Source: Brevibacillus brevis
GTDB lineage: Bacteria > Bacillota > Bacilli > Brevibacillales > Brevibacillaceae
NCBI RefSeq assembly: GCF_900637055.1
Contig: NZ_LR134338.1
Span: forward strand, 5,695,001-5,759,000
Direction: 5' to 3'
Length of the DNA stretch: 64,000 bases
Translations under genes and position numbers: made by a program
Notes under the pieces: model-generated
The model's input: the letters and a program-made list of their open reading frames with translations, nothing else
What the model was told of the DNA's origin: nothing
Databases searched by the model: none
Part shown: piece by piece, positions 59,446 to 64,000 of the stretch
Layout of the letters: every line of letters starts with the position of its first letter
Position numbering within the stretch: the first letter of the stretch is position 1

Positions 59446-60569
59446 CAGGCACTCTCTCCTTTGCTGGTTGGTTTCACCCGTTGCTTTCGCTGCTTCAGCC
59501 AGACCATGACGTACAAAAAATAGGGGTACACGTAAATCATGTACAGCGCTATTTGCGAGAATATATTCGTCATCCGGCTCATATCCTGCCTGGATAGCAG
59601 CGACAAGGAAGCTACATAAATCACGGGTAAAATCCAATACAACGAATGACGCAACTTGAATCCGAACAAGCGCTTGAGTCCCCGGGCAGAAGACCACAAA
59701 TACAGCATCATATTCGGCAAGATCACGATAAGCCACAGCGAAATGACAACCAGCTCAAACCTCTCCAGAATGGGAAGGTACACCATCTTTTGCATATTGA
59801 GTGTCGCCCAGATCGTTCTCATGAGCTGACCCTGACTAAAAAAGACCAGCGCCACTATCATGACAAGCAAATAGATCAGATACGTCACTAGTACCCCCAA
59901 CTGCGCACTTCTATGTACCCTCTCTTTATTTTGTACATAAGGATAGATCACGTAGAGTATTTCAAAGCCAGCACTGGTCAAAGACATAGCGATCATTCCA
60001 TTGAAAAGGTTCTCTAGGCTGGTGTCCATGATGGGAAGCAAATACTCCCACCTCGCGAACTTCAAGGGAAAATACAAATCTAATACCAGCCATATCGTTA
60101 ACATAATAGAAAAAAACGTATATCCTGCAATGACTCTTATTCCCCCCACAACTGTGTAAAACGCTAGAAAAAGGATGATTCCGGACAGAATCCACGTAGG
60201 CAAATTTGGAAACACCCAGGTTTGGACAACTTCGATGTAGGTACGTAAAATGACTCCAGCCGACACAAAAAAATAGGTCAAATAAATGATGCTAAGACCT
60301 GTTCCCAGCCATCTTCCAAACACGTCTTCATGCATTCCATAAATATCGGTTGAGGGGTATTTTTGCAGAGTCTTGATAATGACCCACACCGTAAGATGGG
60401 TCAGCAAAGCTGCGAGTATGACAGAAATCCAGGCATCGTGCCCCGCTTCCTTGGCAATGATTCGTTGGAAGCCCAGAATACCCATCCCAAGCTGAACACC
60501 ATGCACAAGAATCCCCGCAAGATATGCCGATATGGTATTGCCCTTGCTTATATCGATGTTTATGTTCAT
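59445..60569 (-). CDS. gerB: Spore germination protein, GerB type
   Basis: 374 residues, ten hydrophobic helices of the APC/GerAB transporter superfamily; ISAYLAGILVHGVQLGMGILGFQRIIAKEAGHDAWI holds the germinant-pocket helix. Senses the germinant (amino acid or similar) together with GerA and GerC. It is in the order A-B-C; starts 12 bases after gerA. Confidence 0.93.
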   Translation of the reverse strand: MNINIDISKGNTISAYLAGILVHGVQLGMGILGFQRIIAKEAGHDAWISVILAALLTHLTVWVIIKTLQKYPSTDIYGMHEDVFGRWLGTGLSIIYLTYFFVSAGVILRTYIEVVQTWVFPNLPTWILSGIILFLAFYTVVGGIRVIAGYTFFSIMLTIWLVLDLYFPLKFARWEYLLPIMDTSLENLFNGMIAMSLTSAGFEILYVIYPYVQNKERVHRSAQLGVLVTYLIYLLVMIVALVFFSQGQLMRTIWATLNMQKMVYLPILERFELVVISLWLIVILPNMMLYLWSSARGLKRLFGFKLRHSLYWILPVIYVASLSLLSRQDMSRMTNIFSQIALYMIYVYPYFLYVMVWLKQRKQRVKPTSKGESA

Positions 60570-60580
60570 AGCAGCCTCGC

Positions 60581-62032
60581 TTACTCGTCAATGTCTTTCT
60601 TCTCTTTAGCCTTATCCCTGTCAAAACGAAGTACTTTTTTGGGTGTAAAAAACTTGAGGCGTTCCGAAAGGGAAGATAATGGAGCGCGAATAAAGCCATC
60701 TTTCCAATCAGAATAGCGCACGGGGTAAATAGGGTACATGTATGGACGCCCCAAGCTGGTCTGTCGCAGTAAATGGCTGGCCAGGAAGCTGAATCCGACC
60801 ACAATGCCCAATGCCCCCAGCATGCCCGCCAGCAAAATCATCGGAAAACGAACAACCCGGATCGTAGAACCGATCATATAGCTAGGCGCGATAAAGGATG
60901 ACAAAGCTCCGAGGGCAACGATAATGATCAGAATATTGCTAGTGAATCCAGCCTGAACGATGGCTTGCCCGATTACAATACCGCCCACGATACCAATCGT
61001 CTGACCGACCTTGGTCGGCAGTCTCGCTCCCGCTTCCCGCAAAAGCTCTATGATCAGCTCCATCAAAATCGCCTCCCACAGCGGCGGAAACGGTACGCGG
61101 GAGCGTGATTGCGCGAGGGAAAGCAAGAGATCAGCTGGAATCATTTCGTAATGATAGCTCAGCGCGGCCACGTAAATCGGCGTCAGCATCAGGGACAAAA
61201 TCATGGCAAAGATACGCATGACCCTGTTGAAGGTAGCAAGACTCCAACGCAAGTAATAATCATCTGGCGACTGAAAAAATTGCAGGAGTGTGGTTGGCCC
61301 GAGCAAAGCGAACGGGCTCCCCTCCACGAGTATGGCAATCTGTCCTTGGCGCAAACCGTGTACGACACGGTCTGGGCGCTCTGTTTGCTGAAGCGTAGGA
61401 AATAATGATTTCTCATTGTCTGCGATATGCTGGGCCAGTATGGTAGAATCCAGACTACTGCTTAATTCCAAATCACGAATGCGCTGACGCACCGTATTTA
61501 CATTTTCCTCATCTGCCGTTCCGCTCAAATACAGGATCGACACGTCCATCGGAATATTTTTTCCCACGCTCAATTGTTCATGGAACAATTTTGGTGTAGA
61601 CATATACTTTCGAATGATACAGATGTTCACGTTCAGTTCTTCTACAAAAGCAATCTGCGGGCCGAGTACAACCGTTTCTATTTCAGGTGCTTGAATGCTT
61701 CTGCCAGCAGTTCCATCACTGGGAAAAGATAGTCCGTAGGGCGATTCGGCCACCTGAATGACAATATGACCGCGGAGTAAACGTTCAATAGCTTCCCCTT
61801 CATCGAAAACACGGTTGCTGCTGGAAGCACCTAAATGCCTGGCGACATCTTCAATCCCGATTTCTTTCAAACAAAGATCGCGGAGCTTCGGGATGAGCTC
61901 GCTGTAGACAACCTTGGCATCTGCCATGGTGCTTAAATAGAAAAGTCGCACGCGTCCTTCAGGCTCATCGATATGTTCAGTGATCAAGTCACTCGTATGC
62001 GCAAACCAAATGCGTGCACCTTCCTGCTCCAT
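60581..62032 (-). CDS. gerA: Spore germination protein, GerA type
   Basis: 483 residues from the ATG at 62032 behind GAGGTGAC. The longer frame would begin at a GTG in the lcp terminator, so I reject it. Soluble N-terminal domain ~1-260, then about five membrane helices (~270-440), with LVEGSPFALLGPTTLLQFFQSPDDYY, SRVPFPPLWEAILMELIIELLREAGARLP and a C-terminal cytosolic tail. First gene of the operon. Confidence 0.94.
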   Translation of the reverse strand: MEQEGARIWFAHTSDLITEHIDEPEGRVRLFYLSTMADAKVVYSELIPKLRDLCLKEIGIEDVARHLGASSSNRVFDEGEAIERLLRGHIVIQVAESPYGLSFPSDGTAGRSIQAPEIETVVLGPQIAFVEELNVNICIIRKYMSTPKLFHEQLSVGKNIPMDVSILYLSGTADEENVNTVRQRIRDLELSSSLDSTILAQHIADNEKSLFPTLQQTERPDRVVHGLRQGQIAILVEGSPFALLGPTTLLQFFQSPDDYYLRWSLATFNRVMRIFAMILSLMLTPIYVAALSYHYEMIPADLLLSLAQSRSRVPFPPLWEAILMELIIELLREAGARLPTKVGQTIGIVGGIVIGQAIVQAGFTSNILIIIVALGALSSFIAPSYMIGSTIRVVRFPMILLAGMLGALGIVVGFSFLASHLLRQTSLGRPYMYPIYPVRYSDWKDGFIRAPLSSLSERLKFFTPKKVLRFDRDKAKEKKDIDE

Positions 62033-62090
62033 CGGCCCTGTCACCTCAGCACTTAGAAAATCATGGTTAGTCTTTCCCAAAACATAAAAA

Positions 62091-62121
62091 AACAGCACGC
62101 TTAATTTTGCGTGCTGTTTTT
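62091..62121 (-). terminator. Terminator of the LCP gene
   Basis: AACAGCACGC (62091-62100) pairs with GCGTGCTGTT (62110-62119); the minus strand continues TTTTTTTA. It overlaps the last codons of the LCP gene. Confidence 0.9.
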
Positions 62122-63087
62122 CTTCTCTCCCACGGGTTGATCTGATGCTTCTGTAGGAGGGGCTATTTTTTCTTGGATAAACGATTGAATCTGATCGACA
62201 TCTGGGATCAAAACAGAGCCTGCCCGGTTCGATTCACGGAACATCCCCATTGGCGGCAATTGATAGTTGCCTGGCTCTAGCGTGTCCAATTTTAATCCGA
62301 GTGCAGACAGCTTCAGCATGTCCACCGAGCTAATATTGGTTTGAACATACGGTGTTACTTCCTTCAAAATGGTAGGAAGCTGCATCAGCGTCGTACCATT
62401 CTTCATCTGATCCACGACTGCCGTCATTAATTTGCGCTGACGCTCCGTCCGAGTATAATCGGAGGTCGCATCATGGCGGAAACGAACATATTGCAAGGCT
62501 TTGTCTCCATCCAGCTTTTGCAGACCTTTTTTCAGATTAATATCGTAGGCGCCTTTGTCTGTCGGGTCATGATAATACATGTTTTTTTCTACATCGATCT
62601 CGACTCCACCTACTGCATCAATCAGAGCCTTGAAGCCTTCAAAGTCAGTAATCACGTAACGATCTACTGGAAGTCCAGTGAACTGACTAACCGTTTCCAT
62701 TGCCAGCTCAGGTCCACCTTCTACAATCGCTGAGTTGATCCGCGAGCTGCCTCTACCGGGAATATCTACATACGTATCACGCAGGATTGAAAACATGTCA
62801 TAACGTTTCCCCGCAGGATCGATGCTGACCAGCATCATGGAGTCAGAACGAGGAAGCCCGTTATTTTTCATTCCTCTGCGGTCTACCCCCATCAGCAGGA
62901 TATTGACTCGTTCCTTGCCGTCCCACTCTGGTATTTCTGCAGCTTTGGTGGAATTTCCACCACTAGGCGGTGCGATATTGGGCTCTTGAATATTTTGAGC
63001 AAATTGATAAAAAGAGTATCCGTAATATCCTGCTGTCGCAGCCATCACAACAAGCAAAAGAAGCAACACTCGTTTCCATATTTTCAT
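62101..63087 (-). CDS. LytR-CpsA-Psr-family wall glycopolymer ligase
   Basis: 328 residues. Membrane anchor ~7-27, extracellular LCP domain ~58-260: RVNILLMGVDRRGM, RSDSMMLVSIDP, SILRDTYVDIPGRGSSRINSAI, LQYVRFRHD..SDYTRTERQRKL. Such enzymes attach teichoic acids or other polymers to peptidoglycan. The ATG at 63087 behind AAAGGTGG is preferred to an upstream GTG. It is a single-gene unit. Confidence 0.93.
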   Translation of the reverse strand: MKIWKRVLLLLLVVMAATAGYYGYSFYQFAQNIQEPNIAPPSGGNSTKAAEIPEWDGKERVNILLMGVDRRGMKNNGLPRSDSMMLVSIDPAGKRYDMFSILRDTYVDIPGRGSSRINSAIVEGGPELAMETVSQFTGLPVDRYVITDFEGFKALIDAVGGVEIDVEKNMYYHDPTDKGAYDINLKKGLQKLDGDKALQYVRFRHDATSDYTRTERQRKLMTAVVDQMKNGTTLMQLPTILKEVTPYVQTNISSVDMLKLSALGLKLDTLEPGNYQLPPMGMFRESNRAGSVLIPDVDQIQSFIQEKIAPPTEASDQPVGEKKNSTQN

Positions 63088-63273
63088 AAAGTCCACCTTT
63101 ATTCTCTCTATCCTCAGTTGATGTCATCTCTCCACTTTGATTAGTATACTCGAATTTGCGGAAAGTGGAGCAGCCTTTATTTGGGTACCTGTGACATTAT
63201 AAACATTTTAATTTACAAAGTTCAGAATATTAGCTATACTATTCTTATCCTTAATGGTAAGGGGTGCATTCGC

Positions 63274-64000
63274 GTGATATCACCGTCAGCTTTCCTCAAT
63301 CGCTATCCACGTGAGGCCATTTTCTTCATCATCGCCAGCTTTATTAACTCCTCCGGGAGCGCTTTTATGTGGCCACTTACTACCTTATACGTACATACCA
63401 TTTTGCAACGCTCGATGACGGAAGCCGGATTCGTCCTGATGATCCAATCTCTGGCGGGAATCTTCGGCCAATTCATCGGTGGATCGTTGTTTCATCGACT
63501 AGGTGCCAAGCGACTTATTGTCGGCGCATTGATTATTCAAGGACTTATTCAATTCTCCATTCCTTTCGTTCAGAGCTGGCCTGTCTACCTGATTCTCATG
63601 ATGGGGCTTGGCTTTACGTTCAACCTGTCATTCCCGGCCATTCAAGCATTTATCGGTTTTCGATGGAAAGAACAGCGCCGAGAATTGTTTAACATCGTCT
63701 ACGTCGGCAATAATTTGGGGATGGCAATCGGAACTGCATTGGCTGGCGTCATTGCCACCTTATCCTTCCAGCTTACATTTTGGTTCAACAGCACGAGCAC
63801 CTTATTGTTTGCCTTGTTCTTCTTCCTTTTTATGAAGAACATATCCCATCAGGAGCTGGTCGGAGAGAACCTGGAAGAACAGCAAAAGCATCGCGTGAAA
63901 AATAACTTTACCCTGCTATTCCGCTACCAATTGTACTTGTTTATGGCATTGGGCGCAGCATTCATTTTCTTTTCCAATACGGTATGGAATACAGGCGTCG
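63274..64000 (+). CDS. MFS transporter, C-terminus cut by window edge
   Basis: At least 242 codons. GTG at 63274 behind AAGGGGTG. Five or six transmembrane helices are visible, with the MFS loop GGSLFHRLGAKRLI between helices 2 and 3 and a GFTFNLSFPAIQAFIGFRWKEQRRELFNIVYVGNNLGMAIG stretch typical of MDR-type facilitators. The product of the missing half and the substrate are unknown. Transcribed away from the LCP gene. Confidence 0.9.
   Translation, partial: MISPSAFLNRYPREAIFFIIASFINSSGSAFMWPLTTLYVHTILQRSMTEAGFVLMIQSLAGIFGQFIGGSLFHRLGAKRLIVGALIIQGLIQFSIPFVQSWPVYLILMMGLGFTFNLSFPAIQAFIGFRWKEQRRELFNIVYVGNNLGMAIGTALAGVIATLSFQLTFWFNSTSTLLFALFFFLFMKNISHQELVGENLEEQQKHRVKNNFTLLFRYQLYLFMALGAAFIFFSNTVWNTGV

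Noticed and set aside
62033..62098. 22-codon upstream extension of gerA starting at GTG
   Set aside because: The GTG is inside the terminator hairpin of the LCP gene; the ATG at 62032 has a good ribosome site.
1..64000. tRNA or rRNA genes
   Set aside because: No cloverleaf with CCA-type ends or GTTCRANNC T-loop was recognised in the intergenic gaps by eye; a tRNAscan run would settle it.

Overview
The window is a chromosomal segment of a low-to-mid GC, endospore-forming Firmicute. Gene content, gene order and protein sequences fit Brevibacillus (Paenibacillaceae) best. This is a recognition call; no search was run. The sporulation evidence is a gamma-type small acid-soluble spore protein, CmpA, a GerA-type germinant receptor operon, a GerMN lipoprotein and YdcC. 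Many genes start with GTG or TTG behind strong AGGAGG-type ribosome sites, so several starts were moved from the longest open frame.

Region 1 (1-30 kb) is largely collinear with the Bacillus subtilis groEL-to-acpS interval, read backwards. It holds groEL (cut by the window edge) and groES with a CIRCE operator, a CAP-domain secreted protein, tatC/tatA, two molybdopterin-binding proteins, a 5-formyl-THF cyclo-ligase and an ABC-F ATPase. A DnaA-box cluster follows at about 11.39-11.72 kb, between a membrane phosphatase-like gene and an ECF sigma/anti-sigma pair. Then come tsaD-rimI-tsaB-tsaE-thiL (tRNA t6A and thiamine diphosphate synthesis), sprT, cmpA, tex, a reduced general-stress module (rsbT-rsbU-rsbV-rsbW-sigB, without rsbR, rsbS or rsbX), the ndoAI/ndoA toxin-antitoxin pair, alr, a secreted triple-repeat protein, ydcC, acpS and a spore protein gene.

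Region 2 (30-46 kb) is more accessory. It has a small thioredoxin-fold protein, an ArsR regulator, a GMC dehydrogenase with its small subunit and a membrane protein, and an ArsB-type transporter. The phosphate block follows: a solo pstB, a chemoreceptor, and pstS-pstC-pstA-pstB. The pstS and solo pstB promoters share a motif arrangement that suggests PhoP control. A GerMN lipoprotein and a secreted cell-wall amidase come next.

Region 3 (46-58 kb) carries four paralogous oligopeptide-binding proteins without permease or ATPase genes, an AraC regulator with an AHSA1-like protein, and metN-metI-metQ under a SAM-I riboswitch. Region 4 (58-64 kb) has a gerA-gerB-gerC germinant-receptor operon, a LytR-CpsA-Psr ligase, and a truncated MFS transporter.

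The most unusual feature is a pair of homologous non-coding elements of about 490 bases, at 27355-27834 and 42607-43074. Each has two hairpin modules in the same order. Short unpaired or flanking boxes are conserved, while the long stems differ in sequence between loci but stay paired. This is the best candidate for an undescribed structured RNA or mobile palindromic element.
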